From Dipetalonema caudispina (Eukaryota; Nematoda; Chromadorea; Rhabditida; Onchocercidae), in NCBI GenBank assembly GCA_013365325.1, contig JABVXV010000079.1, positions 154,845 to 218,844 on the forward strand: a stretch of DNA of 64,000 nt, written 5' to 3'. Made by a program: the position numbers and the translations under genes. Below the pieces are notes generated by a model that did not search any database, was not told the DNA's origin, and was given only the letters and a program-made list of their open reading frames with translations. Shown one piece after another: positions 48,443 to 62,255 of the stretch (positions are counted from its first letter, which is position 1; the number at the start of each line of letters is the position of its first letter).

Positions 48443-51400
48443 CTAAAATTTTGCAAGAGTAGAAATGCATTAATTTACGTGACATATGCGATACGTTTGA
48501 TGGAAACTTAATCATAATGAATAAACAAGTTTGTAATGAAGGATGAAAGGAACGCATATCTGAATGAGAAAGTTGGCCTCAATCATAATTAGCACTTCTA
48601 TGATTCAAAAATTCTGGTTTCAACATAATTAAATCTTTATATAACCACAGAAGAAATAATAAAAATACGAAAAAAAAAAAAAAAAGGTTCGATTTTCTTT
48701 GGCATTTTTTATTATACCGTATTACACAGTTGATAACAGGTTGATAATTTGGTGGATGATTGATGAGAAGTTATAAAAATTTTTTTAGAACTGTCCTTCT
48801 TTTACTTTTTTCAATTCTTCTATCTTCTTTCTTCAATTTTCCTAACTTTTTTTTATTTGCTTTCGTCTTAGATGTTCTATTATTAAAAATGTACTGAATT
48901 GATTGATCCTGAATGGTATGTACGAGAGCCATAGAAAAATATTGAAAATTACATTTATGGCTAAAAATTGTGAAATTTTGAAATGAAGCTGAAAAATAAA
49001 ATTTAATGGTGAAATGAGGAAGAAAATTCTAAACTAATCAGAACACTAAAAACTCTATTGTTTATGTGCCTTTGTAGGTTATTGACCTCAAAATTGGACC
49101 TTGAATTAGAACATGCTTTCGATGATCATTTCTTGATAACAGGATAGATACACTTCATGATTTAAATTTTACTTTTTGTATAAATAATCGAAATTAACCT
49201 ACAAGAAAGTAAAGCATGACTGAGATATGAAAATATGCAATGAACTAGAACAGATAGGTCTGATCACTTTTTAATATCAGTGATACCATCAAATTGTCAA
49301 CCTTCGAATACCTTATTACTTTACACTCTATATTGTTGGAATAAACTTAGACAAAACACCAATTCTTAAGTAACTTTGTCTCAAAATCATAGTTTATAGC
49401 TGTAAATAAAAGAGTAAGAGTTATCACTTAATTACAATAGCCACTGAAATCAAAATTAAATTAAAATGATTACAAAAAAAAAAAAAAAAAATAAAAACAT
49501 TAACTGTAAGTTAAAATCATCACTTACAATAATATAGTAAACAATGATTTTAAGATAAATTCACTGAAGTAATTTTGTTTAGGTAGTATTATTAATTTAA
49601 ATTTCTTAAAATAAAACAGAGGACAAAACGATGAAATGCTTATGTTGTATAGTATAGAATGTAACAAATCGCTTTCAACTTGTAATAATCATAACGAATG
49701 AAGTATAAGAATATCAATTAATTGAATTGGATGATTATAAAATCGAAAAAAAAAAAAAACAAATTTTCAACCTCACTTAACATTTTCTGTAAAAGATTAT
49801 AACACTGTTTTATTATTAAGACATACTGTAATTCTAACAGAAAAATAAGACTAATAATTGTCAAGAAATGAGATAATTTCAATAAGACAGGATGCTATGA
49901 CCTGAAAACATCAATTAGAACCAGTTTCATTCAATTTTTACAAATGTGAAAAAAGGAAGGATAAATATATGAAATTTTTAAGAAGAAATGTTGTCCTCAG
50001 TATGTCTATTCAAACATACTTGTGATATATATAAGATGAAAGTAGCTGTAAAATATAAATGAGAAAGGAAATAGTGAAAAGTAAAAAGAACAGAAGCCAG
50101 AAATTTCTTCTCTTCACATCGATCACAGTTAGTAATTCTCATTTCGATCATCCTATTCATTGTCAAGAAATCAATGAAATTATCAATGGTATAAATAATA
50201 ATTTTAGTCCATTTAAATTCTCATTTGAATTATTCGAAAATTTTTTCATTTTTAATGTTCAATTATAATAGGTCAATACTCTTAGTTATTTAGGAAGAAA
50301 AAAAGAATAACTGTTTAAAAATGATCACATTCAGTTCTTTCTTTTCTTTCTATATTCCTTTCATTTTTTCCAATGATTCTAACACTTTTCTCATTTTGTT
50401 ACATACAACGAATATTGAAGTATTTGTTGAAGATAAGACTTTTTTTTTTCATGTTTGTTTGGTATGAGGCATTTTGTTGAACACGTTTAACATGATTGAT
50501 TTAATGAAGTTCAATTACGTAATTAATAGATTCGTTAGCTATATCCGAGTGATGTAGTGATATAAACTGATCATAATACAATCATGCATAGTATTCTAAT
50601 TAATTTTATTATTATGCAATGGATTTGTTGTAAATATCGTATGCTTACTCGATGATATGTTTTTTGTTTATTTATTTCTTTCATAAAAATTATGAAAACC
50701 TTTCTTCGGTTTATTTAAAAATCATTTTCACTTCAAAATTATGTTTTTTAAATTTTAACAAAATTACACGAAGCCAATTGAAATTTCAAATAAATTCATT
50801 CAGGTATCATCGAAACTTCTTCTCCTCATTTTGGTTTTACATCGACTATAGACAAGAAAATTTCACCATGTTCTTCGATATTTTCAGCTAATTATGAAGA
50901 TTAATTACTGAACTTCATAAGACAAATTTTTAACAAGAAGCCAAATGATTTCAGCCTAACTTAATGTCTTTTTTATTTACTATCTTATACTTTGTGAGGC
51001 AAAATAATGAATGTGTAAACAAATATGAAATAATAAGCTTATGCTAAACTCAATCGGTGTATGATAATATTTTTTATAACATCAAAATAATAATTTCAAG
51101 AATCGAATTTTAGAATTTTTTTCTAAACTTCAGCAATTAAAAATAGAACACTTATGTTGTCCAAATGGCAATCAGTCCTGCAACATAAATCCAATTCTTC
51201 TCAAATTGCTGCCATTAATTTTATTGTTAATGTTCCTGGAATGCCTGCCACTTATTGTTATATCAATTTTGCTGAAATTAAAAACTATTTTGGCTTCAAA
51301 ATTTCATTAAAACTTAAAGAATCCTAATGAATTTAAAGGAATTTTTCTCCATATGTTTATTATTACACTTCTTAGTTGTGAAGAGCTGAAATAGTTACTG

Positions 51401-53241
51401 AAAAAAAAAAAAAAAAAATTTAATATAAGCAGACAAAATAACGAAACATATATATTGTTTATTTACTTACTTGTAAAGAGAGAAGTAACATCAACAATCT
51501 AATTGATGAATCAAAATTGAACGGAACAATTAGTGACTGCTATCATTAGCCTGATGGAGAAGGTTGATATAAGATGATGTTTGATCAATAATCACATAAA
51601 AATCAAAGATAATCAGTTTTAGAATGGGATTGCGATTTATATTTACTGTGGGATATGCTACTCTTTAACTCCAAATAAGCATATCATAAAGTATGTATAT
51701 ATATATATTTTCATCAAACTTTCACAATCTACCAGATATTTTAAGTTGGATTCGTATCTATAAATGAGGAACTGAAATGTGATAAGATAAATCTTATCTT
51801 TTATTCTTATTCTATTTATTAACTGTTAACTTTGCCCTTAATTACCTTACTGTTTAAAGTATAATTTATCATTGGAAACTATTGGAAGTATAATTTAAAC
51901 GAAATTTGATCGTAAAGCTATTGCAATGTTTCTTCGTATAAAAAGAACAAGAATGTTGAACAAACAACGAATTTTTATTGGAGATTGAAATATTTAAAAT
52001 GATGTTTAAAATCAAAATTTAAAACTTGAATTGAAACTCGATTTCTGCATTAATAAGTGAAAAAAAAAAATTTAACCTAATATTCCAATAATTTGATTCT
52101 TTTCGGAAACTTCTGTCATGATTGCATTATTGCATCATAAAATCTGAATCTCAACAGAAATTGACCAAATTCAAAAATCTAAAACTGATTCTTGTTGGGA
52201 AAGTAATTTCTTATCGATTGAAATGAACAGAAATGGCGAATTATATTATCATTACATTTCTGTAAGATATTGTCGCCAGAAGGAATGTTGCACACATTGT
52301 AAGAAAGATAATTTAAAGATTTGTTTGTATTGGATATTATATTCCAAGATTTGATCTCAGCATTTGCTAACTGTTTGATTTAAGTTATTTAAATAAATCT
52401 AATTCCACTCTACTGTTTCAAGCAAATCCAATTCATTTCATTTAAATTCGTTTCACAGATCGATCCAGTTCCATTTAACTAAATTAATTCAGTCTATTCT
52501 ATCTCAATTCAACTAATCATTTCAAGCAAATTCAATTTTTACTACTACACATATATCCATCACAAAAGTATCGAAGTAATAAATCACTCATAAGATCAAG
52601 GATTCTCTCGTAGGCTATCTAAGATTTAGAACATTCTGTTCAAAAAAAAAAAGCCATGAAAGAATTTTGTTGAATTTTCAAAAATATTGGAATGTATCGG
52701 TTAGATTTGTATATGTGGAATCGACAGCCGATAAAATAGGGCTAAAATTTAACAGCCCCCAAAATTTTTATAATTTTTCTAGCACTATTTCTCTGAAATC
52801 CTTCAAAGGATTAACTTCCTCCGCCAACATTTGGCTTCTCAAGACCTGAGTTCTTCAGCTATTCGTTTGTGAAGTTATTCCGAATTATTTCAAATCTTCG
52901 AGATTCTCAATGATAAATTTAAAATTATTTTAGTCTTTTAACATTGGGAATATTTTCTTGAATGTTTATTGAGGTTTATTTCTTTTTAAGTTAACGAAAT
53001 GCTAGAGGCACACATACAAATCAGGTAGATGGATATAGTCGAAGTGATGCGTAAATCATACCATTATTCTAAGATTTGAGAGAAATTACTCAAAGTAAAA
53101 AACCATCAAAGAAAATTCAATAACAGCCAGCCTTTAATATGAATCAACCAGCTATTTTAGTAATTTCAATCAATTACAACTTTTTCGACCATTTATTAAC
53201 ACTTCGACGGATATCTTACTGCTAATTTCTTCAGAAATATT
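48443..53241. other. Intergenic stretch of about 4.8 kb
   Basis: I see no supportable gene. It contains poly-A tracts (about 48669-48685, 49474-49491, 51402-51418) and one 57-codon frame at 51154-51327 that lacks supporting signals. The part near 48443 should hold the TACC promoter or trans-splice region. Confidence 0.5.
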
Positions 53242-54232
53242 TTACGCAAAGGTAATTTCTATTGCACTCATATCATCAAAAACGCACAGTACAACTTCCT
53301 GAAACAAAATAATAGGATAACATAACTAATACTAATTAAAAATAGTAAAATATAATAATCATTCAAATTTTACCCAATTATTTTGAGAAAAAAGTATATT
53401 AAAAATAGGAATACATTAAAAGAAATCTATTCGGAAATTGAAAGTTAAGTTAATAGCATTGAACAAGCAAACTATGGGCGAAATACAAGAGAGATAGACT
53501 ACATGAACAAACAATAATAACCTACTAAATATTCTATAACAATAGATGGTTCTATGGATGATCTATAACAATTTAGCAAATAGATAATCGAAAACAAATG
53601 AGTATAGAAAATCAGCAGTATTAGAAAGACTAGGCAAAATTATACGATCTAGACATAAAAAATATTTTAAATTTTATGCAAACTAAAAAAAATATTTATC
53701 ACGTCCGAATAACAACATTCAAGTATTTGAAATACCTGAACAGGACGAGGTAGAACATTAAAAACCTGCATAAAGAAAGCCTAAAAAATTAAAATGATAG
53801 CAAAAACAATTATACTACTAATACATTAATTACATTATACCACTAATTTCGTAATGACATTGGTAAAAGGAATTATGAATTACATTATACTGCACTATCC
53901 ACTGAAAGCAGTTATTTATAACGAAAAGGGAATAACTTAAAATTCTCTAAATGGAAATGGAATACTTTGAGCCTCATTAAATTTTCGAATTCAAATAAAA
54001 CACTTGTGTAAAAATTATAATACAAGGTGAATTTTAAGTTACTCCCTTTTCGTTATAAATATAAAAATTATAATACAAGGTGATAAAATTATGGTTGTAT
54101 TAGTAAAAATTATGCCTGTATTAAAAAAGGCCTTCAAAGTACCTGTTCTGATGCACTGTTTTTGAAACTTTCCAACAAATTTTTAAAAACTATAGATAAA
54201 TCCTCGGTTACGCAAAACACTTCTGTGTGGGC
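53242..54232 (-). CDS. C-terminal exons of an unrecognised small protein
   Basis: Three exons (54232-54143, 53765-53736, 53298-53242) have canonical acceptors and donors, all in phase 0, and end at TAA. They encode 59 residues: a piece beginning AHTEVFCVTEDLSIVF, a 10-residue micro-exon (VFNVLPRPVQ), and EVVLCVFDDMSAIEITFA. I do not recognise the family. There is no ATG in the first exon, so an upstream exon is needed. The only candidate I found is 54705-54664 ([14 protein letters not shown], exit phase 0), which lies inside the last intron of L2HGDH. If so, the gene would interleave with the L2HGDH final exon, giving 73 residues. Phase agreement over three exons makes chance unlikely. Confidence 0.5.
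53914..54083. repeat. 32-bp inverted repeat plus 21-bp direct repeat
   Basis: 53914-53945 is complementary to 54029-54060 with one mismatch. A block AAAAATTATAATACAAGGTG at 54010 recurs at 54063. The arrangement is in the intron 53766-54142 and resembles a small transposon footprint or a hairpin-mediated duplication. Confidence 0.85.
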
Positions 54233-54348
54233 CTAGCACAACAGCTGAACAATATCAGCACAGCAATAAAATAAATATAACTAAAAAATTTAATGAAAAA
54301 AACTTATTTCGAGCGCAAATGTTAAAATGCAGTTGACAGTTTTGAACC

Positions 54349-57300
54349 TCAGTGCTTCAGACCAAACGTAGTGGATGCTTTTTCACAAATCATTTCCGCG
54401 ATAGCCAAACTACTTGTAGCGCCTGGACTAGGTGCATTTCGCACATGCAATACACACTGGCTCAATTCTCCTTGACCACAATCGAAAATAAAGTCATCAA
54501 CCAAATTACCATTTGAGTCAACAGCTTGAGCTCGAACTCCTGCGGGACCACTAGAAAACATCACTGGACACAATAAATAAACAAATGTGGTCAATTAAAA
54601 GCCGATGCGCCTAATGCAGTACAATCTGGATATATTATTAACAATAGTTGCACAAAAAACTACCATAACTAATATTGCCATAAGAAGGTCTACTTCCACA
54701 ACCATTCAACAAAAACTGATTTCCACAAAAAACGTGTATATATCACAGGAACAATTATTTAATTTCTCGTAATTTAAAAAAAAGATCGAAGTAGCTATTA
54801 TTATCCAGGTAATGATGCTAATGTATTAAAAAACAAGACCTATTTCTTAAAATCTTTCCATTGATTAACTTTAAATATGTCAAACCTACAACATGGATAA
54901 CTGATAAAGAAAACCGGAAAGAAATCTCACCGTGCGATGTCCGACATTGTCAAGTTAGGCATAAATCTCTGTAATTGTTTCACCTGTGCTCTGATCCAAA
55001 TTCCACGATACAATTCTTTCATCCCATAACCAAAAAACTTGAAAATGAGTTTTCGCGTACCTCTGTAAATATAATTTCGAGTTACTTTCATTTTACCAAT
55101 ATTTCATAAGTGTTAGAACTTCTGATACGAAAGGGAAGTGGTAATACAATCACCTGTAAGTTAAAGTATCATACATATCAAACAGTGAAATTTGAGAATA
55201 TTTGTATCCCTCTCTTTTGTACGCTAGAACTGCATTCGGTCCCAACCAAACATCTGAAAATATTTTGCTATCGTAATATTTTTTCAACTATTAGCCAAGA
55301 TGAACTAGAAACAGTAGTTGAACGGCTGATAACATGTTCCTGAGGCAAGAAACTAATGCCCAATTATATCTGGTATTAAATGTCCATACAATTTTGAAAT
55401 CCATACAATCTTGAAAAAATATAATACGGAATTGTGATTATTTCAATGATTACATGGATTTTTTCAATATCTAAGAATGGATGGCAAGCCTACAGAGCAA
55501 AGACGAAGAAAAAATGTCTAAATTTGAAATGATAAATTTACGAACAGAACAATACAAATAATTTGAATACCAGACCTCCATTCATACGTGGCGTGAAATG
55601 AACACCAAGAAACGGGAAACGTGGATCGGGCACCTGAAATTTTCTGATTAATTAAAAGCTCTAATGATTGATCATGATAAATTTTTAGTTCATTATTGAG
55701 TGGAAAGAAATTAGCCAAGCACATAGAAATTATGAATCCAATAAAGAGCAAAACGAGCCAAGTATGGCAGGCTAAACTAACCAAACTCAGCGCCATTGGC
55801 GATATAGTTAATGCTCGGATCTGAGCAAAGAATATGATCCTATCAATCAAATAAAGCACGCGAATAGAAAGAAAACTTACAGGATAAATATTTGTTGTTA
55901 CAAGTTTCCTTTTCTCTTCCGAAGTTAGTAAAAGGTATTCACCACGGAAAGGAATAATTTTCGGATCTGATAAACCACCCGAAAGTTTCGCAATACGATC
56001 TGACTGCAGTCCACAGCATGTTACCACGTATTTACAGCGAATTTTCGACTGCAATTTACTTACATAAACAAAAATGAAAATATACCGACAAATCAAGCCA
56101 AATTTTATGAAGCATAGATATGACTTCACTCATTAAAAAGTATTTCATTACATAGAAGGTATAATGTCAAGTTAAGCAGCTATTTAACGGCGTTTAAATA
56201 CGAATAGGAATATTACAAATTTGACTATTTCTGAAGACATCATACATTTCAGCTTGCTGCAATCGTCATCGTGACATACAGCAGATGGAAAATAATGAAT
56301 GGGGGAGAAATGAGGGAAAAGAAATGAACAAAAGTTACCAAAGATGGTTCTGATTCGATAATGACAGGATAATCATTCGCGATATTCTCCTTTCCCGATT
56401 CACCGACAAGTAACAACGTTTTTAGTGGATATTTCGTATAAACAACACCACCACGATTTTCGAAATCTTGTGCATACGACTTCGTAACTAATTCCCAGTC
56501 AATAATACCTGTATACGGAGACCAAAGCGCCTTCAGACCCTAGACATGCCATGCGATGAAATTGTTGTTGTGAAATACAAATTAAGATTGAAATCTTTTC
56601 AAATTTAAAAAACGTCTCATTAGAGTTATTAAGTTCATAAAGTTATCACCACGAAACGACAGCAAGACAGCATAATGGACCTACTAGTGGGTCAGCTTAC
56701 TGGAAAAAATTCCTGATTCTAGCTATTGACAGATATGATGCTTGTAAGATTTAAAAATCAGACAACAATTAGCGGTGATAATAATAATGTCTCATGAGTT
56801 ATCAGATTTCGGCACAGGATTCGAATGGCAAGAGCCCAAAATTCTAAATCAATTTATTTGTTAGATTATGAGAGCAACACATTTTATTGCAATATAATAT
56901 GAAAGGATGAATGAGGTAAACTGTCTCATTAACGCTTGCTTTGATTTCGAAATTCAAGCAGCAAGACTACAAAAAAAATCTGAAGAACTATGTAAAATAT
57001 ACGTTTTGTGTGACAGTAAAACACCGAAAGATAACATAAATTACCCTGCAAAAAGGAGCATAGTTCTTGATTTCGCTGCCATCAATCATTTTTATTGATT
57101 TACATCCATTTTTTTGAGCTCGTTCAAATAAATTCTAAAAGAACATTCATTAAATGTGTAAAAGCTTTGAATTTTTCACGTTCATCAGAAAGAAAACGTG
57201 GTGCTATGTGCTAATAACTATATTTAGCTTAGTTTCAGTATATGAGCAAAAAATGGAAAGAGAGAAGTATAGCTAGTTTTATCAGTAGTACTTACTCCTG

Positions 57301-59001
57301 CCTGACTGAAACTGAAACATATAAAATCGTCAGTCTTATTTTATCTTTTTATCTTCCAATATGTTCTACGTTTCAGCTTATTTTTCTACTTATATAAATG
57401 GTAGGAAATCAATGCGGAACTCTCAGCAAAGAAAGACTTGCACAAACCAAATTAAAAATTTTACTCTAAAGTTTCTCCCTAAGAGTTCTATCCTAATCAG
57501 TTATTCATGCAAAGGAATAAAAGTCAAGACGACATTTAAAAGTTTAGGGCACGAAAGTATTGAAGAAAGTCTTACTTCCAGACGTGGTACTTCGATCGGC
57601 TCCATCGCAACAATTAACTTCCCATTTCTTTTGTAAGGCACTTTATATTTATCACAGTATTCATATGCCAAATCAATACCTGAATTTAAAATTAGAATCT
57701 TGGTGAATTTTTGAAATTTGACTTGAATTCCAACAAATCACACAATGTCAGCTTGTAAGCAATAAAAGTAAGAATAAAAAAGATAAGGGTTTTGATTTCA
57801 CATTTATTTTACACATATGGATATGTTTCATGTTACTATCACAAAATGAATCTACATAATTTATAAAAATATCCGTTAAAATACATTCTAAATTATTGTT
57901 TTAAAGACTGTATAAGCCGAAATGTACGCATCAGAATGTAGGCCAAAGCTTCACCAAGATGTCAAAGCAAGCCATGTCAGACCTTGTTTCACATTGTACT
58001 CGCTCATCTGAGATTGTAGTAGTCAGGAAAAGAACTTACCACGAACACAAAGTTTTGCTTTCAAGCTACCCGGTGCATAGTAAATTCCAGCATGAAGGAC
58101 ACCACTGTTATGACCACTTTGGTGAAATGCTGCAAATAATTATCAAACACTTACATACAAGTAAAGTTATATCATACCTTCGGCAAACCGTTATTAAGAC
58201 AGAAAGCAAATCTGCCGCTAGTCTACCTTATTAGTTTGATTTTCATACATTCTCAACTTTATTCCAGTTCGCTGTTTCCAGCAACTATTAACAGTATTCT
58301 GCCACTCTGTCACTTACTTCGATTTCCTGTTATTCTTCTATTTTTAGATATTTATTCAGAAATTGCCATTGTTCTGCATTTTCTATGAAAATGCAAATGT
58401 TCCTATTACATGTGACGACGGCAGGAACAACCTCTTTAAGGAAATTAAACTTTTTAAATTAATATTCTCATCCAAAATTCGTATCAAATGTTGACTATAT
58501 CTTCATAAATTCCAATAATTGATTTTTGATTACCCAGACATAAATAACAACATCATCTTTTGAATCACAGGAAGTGGAACTTTTTCCTGAAGTTGGCATT
58601 TATCGGATAGGATTTCCGTATACAATGCTTACCCACACGATCCTCCTTTTCTAGCAGTGCTACTTTCAATTCCGGATCTTTAATTTTCAACTGTCGAGCG
58701 GTAGCGCAACCAATAATTCCACCGCCCACCACAACGACATCAAACTCTGATGTTGTGCTGAAGAAACAAAGTTCGGTCTTGACAAACAAATATGGCACGA
58801 ACTGAAAAGCAAAATTTCTTAAGCCTTTGAGTTCATCATTTCATTTAATCGACCATCTGAGAAGAATTCTGTTTAATATCTTAATCTTACTAACTTTTCA
58901 GCAACAGATGGGGCAATACTTTTGCTTCTGGAAAGGATGCTGGCCCGAAAATTAGACGATATCCTGGAAATCGTCAGTAAACGGAAAGTTGCGGTACTCA
59001 T
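54349..59001 (-). CDS. L2HGDH: L-2-hydroxyglutarate dehydrogenase, mitochondrial
   Basis: This FAD enzyme oxidises L-2-hydroxyglutarate to 2-oxoglutarate, a metabolite-repair reaction at the mitochondrial inner membrane. Eleven exons (59001-58891, 58801-58633, 58129-58040, 57679-57576, 57134-57045, 56539-56339, 56048-55881, 55633-55576, 55253-55154, 55062-54931, 54550-54349) encode 474 residues (human 463). Residues 1-37 are Ser/Arg-rich without acids until the end, as in mitochondrial presequences. The FAD-binding [10 protein letters not shown] is at 59-68. [54 protein letters not shown] and [16 protein letters not shown] are conserved family motifs. Exon 2 could start at 58757 with a shifted exon 1 donor. 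A strong acceptor precedes the ATG. Confidence 0.96.
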
Positions 59002-59024
59002 TTCAAGCTTGAGCAAGTGATATT

Positions 59025-59036
59025 CTGGAAAAAAAA
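59025..59036 (-). promoter_or_regulatory. TTTTTCCAG acceptor upstream of L2HGDH
   Basis: On the minus strand a poly-T/CCAG acceptor ends 23 bases before the L2HGDH ATG, with no donor-bearing exon evident upstream. It is a likely spliced-leader addition site. Confidence 0.6.
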
Positions 59037-59557
59037 TTGTAAGTTTACAGCAACGAAGCAGGATGATTGTTATTGTGTTCAAATCAATATGCTATCTTAA
59101 ATTTCAGTTTAAATAATTTTACACCGAACTCGAAAATGTATCAGGTCCGTGTGCTGATTAAACCAGTCAAAATTTTGAGCAACATGATCGTCTCTCAAAT
59201 AAATACAACCGTATTTTGTCTACTTTCAAACGTTACAGTGACACTTCATCACATCATTTACTTCTTCATACCCAATGCTATTTATACCTCTAACCCTATC
59301 ACATCCACAAGATTACCGGGAATTCCTCGGGAATATTACATTCTCCTCCACCATCAGATAAATCCATTCCAAGATCGTCGCCTTAGTTTACTACGTCATA
59401 GTGACTAGGGACGTTGTGAAAATCCTACGTAAGTCAAAAAAAATTTATTTAGTCGTCTATCCTCACTTAAATTAGCGTTTCAAATTATGTGATCTTATTG
59501 GTTCTCTAAGTTTTATTCTTTCTTATTTGCATAATTTGACACATACGTAACTTTTTT

Positions 59558-59591
<34 letters not shown>

Positions 59592-62255
59592 AGAGTATTC
59601 GTCCCAGTTTACAGGAAATTAGTTATTGAACTGAATGATGCTGATTTTTGAGATTTGAAAAAAAAAATGTTAAAATGAAGAAGTGCCGTTTCTTGGAATT
59701 ATTAAATATAAAATTCTGTCTCTAATTAATGTCAGAGTTGATTCGATAAAAGATTTGGAAAATGTTGAAAATTTTTAATCTTTGCTAGATATAAAGATAG
59801 CGAGAAAAAAAGATACGCTAAATGAGCTATATAATATAATCATCAATATCTGGCTTCTGATATAGATGATACTTTGTATCCTGATCAGTCATTTAGCTCT
59901 CTGTGCAGACTATTTTTTACCGAAAATTATCCGCCTGATGGGTGACCCCATAACCCCATAATCCTCTGGTTGTTTAGTCAGTAGTTTTGACTGCTTGATT
60001 TCCGTCTCCAATTCAAATTTTCACTTAATTTACTTGCAACTTCATATTTTTGTCTCATTACTCGGTTTAGTTGTTTCATTATTACAGCTGAATGACACTT
60101 TTAAATTATGAAAAATTTTCTATAATAGATTTATCAGTACTAAACGTACAATTCATTATATGCATGAAAGTATGCGGTAATTATTTTATTTCAAGTCGGA
60201 ACAAAAATTCTGCAATATTAGAGTGAAGAAAGGTAGAAGTTTGAATTTATTGAAAGGCATAGTGCAGCGAGTGACTGAATGAATTTGCCAGTTCAATGAA
60301 AAATAGAAAAATTAAGAAAAAAAAAAGAACTTTAGAATTCCTTCTCACTCGAAATTTCTGCTGATCAGTTAAAAATTTTCCATTTGTTTCTTCATACTAT
60401 GTACGACTAATTTGATCTCAAAGATACAGCATTTGAATTCCATTGTTTCCTTTTTAATGATCAGCAAGACAAAGAAATTTTCGTTTTCTAATTTCTGATT
60501 ACAGCTTCTGGTCAATGAGATAAGTATTCTTGCCATTTAAAAAAAAATAAGTGAACGAGTTTAATTAATTAATCTTAAGCCACTATTACTGCATTTCAGA
60601 CAAAGATGTAAAGAATTAAAACAAAGCAATAAATGTTATGAAAAAATCTTGGCTATTAAAAATCACTGCAAATGATCAAAGTTGTTCAGTGAGAAATTTA
60701 GTGAGAATTAAACTAAACATTATGCAAAGTTGTTAAACAAAAATGAAATCCTATAATTTCAATTTCAATTTATAATAATATTAGAAAGTGATCTAAAAAT
60801 GTAGCATTATAAAGTGAACATTCAACTTTATGGTAATTTATCAAATTATTTTTGAATTTCGAGTTGGAGTTACATAAGTTGCTTAATGAAAGCCCTTTGA
60901 AGTTTGATCTTGATCTACTGAATTATAATTTCATATTTCTAACATAATCAACTCATTGCAATAATCTTTTTATACCATTTTTCATTTTGGTAAAATATAT
61001 TTAAAAAATGTGAAATTTAAACAGAAATAGAATGAATTTTCATTTTCTTTTACAATTAATATTCATAGCTTTTATCTATTCATATATGTCACCAAAACAT
61101 TTTCATGTAACACTAAAAACATTTAAAAATTTTTATTAGAAATAGAGACCCTATACACTGTGACATACAATTAAAGTGCAGTGAAAGTGATTCAAAAAGG
61201 ATTTTGAAAGTATTTCTAAGAAGGACAATACTAATGTGAATTCGTTCATTAGTTCAACTATCCTAAATGTAAAATTAGATTTCACATTTCCTGTATCTTT
61301 CATTGTACAACAAAAATATTAATACAATTAAAAGGTGGCAAGAAGAAATTTTTCATAAGAAACATTTTTGAATAGCTTAGACTGGCAAAACTATCTGAAA
61401 TTACAAAAAAAAAGAGATGTACTAATAACTAACTTTTATCAAAGATGTAAAATAACAATTAAATCTTCACTTTCACAAACAATGCAAAGATAATAATTAT
61501 CAGATTACACAATAAATTTTTGAATCCATCAATAAATACTTCATGTATTTTTGGATAAAAGGTACAAATTTTGAAACAGTACAGTATACGACGACAAAAA
61601 CTAAAAAATAATTATAAATAAATTTCTAAGATTCTACTAACTACTTCAAAAATCTCTCCATATGAAATATCGAGCAAACCATACAAGTTTCAAATTAACC
61701 GCAATAATAATGTAATTGATAAAGGCAAAATGAAGTTTATGAGAATATTAAGGAAATAGATTTTCATTCGTTAATGGTCAGTATGAAATAAAACATTCAT
61801 TATCAGGAAATATTTTGATTCAATTTTTCAATATCTTGAAAACTATTATATCCAACATTTCTGAATTTCAGAGGGAGTATTATTGTCACGTGAAAACAAA
61901 AAAAAAAAAAAAAAAGAAAAGAAAAAAACAAGGAAACGTGAGAACGAATATACTCATAAAAAAATCAAAAAATCCATTCGAAATATTTTGATATTACTAT
62001 TAGCCAGTCGTTGTAACAACTTGGCGGTTCTTGAATTCGATAACTTTCGTAGTTTGTGTTTTATATATTCCAAATCTGAATTGTGGAAATTAATTGGAAT
62101 AATTGTCTCTTTATTGACTCTTCTTATTTGAATATCATTTATCATTTCCATAATTTACACTTCTGCAAACGTCAAAAAAATAAATAAAGTCTACGGCCAA
62201 AAAAAAGTAAGGTATACTTCAATACAAGTAGATAGACTATAAATATGTTTGAAAT
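59037..62255. other. Intergenic stretch of about 3.2 kb
   Basis: No supportable gene. It includes a very long poly-T run (about 59551-59590) and an (A)n run near 61899-61915. A 113-codon plus-strand frame at 59067-59408 lies over the expected L2HGDH upstream region. It has no recognisable domain and no supporting start or splice context. Confidence 0.5.

Noticed and set aside
51154..51327. 57-codon frame in the 48-53 kb intergenic region
   Set aside because: No signal peptide, splice sites or recognised motif. Its length is within chance expectation for this composition.
57959..58234. 91-codon plus-strand frame
   Set aside because: Antisense shadow of L2HGDH exon 3 (58040-58129).
59067..59408. 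113-codon plus-strand frame upstream of L2HGDH
   Set aside because: Composition is unremarkable, no domain is recognised, and it overlaps the L2HGDH first exon region antisense.
61883..62131. Lys-rich plus-strand frame
   Set aside because: Starts in a poly-A run and has no splice or domain support. It also overlaps the likely receptor 3' region on the other strand.
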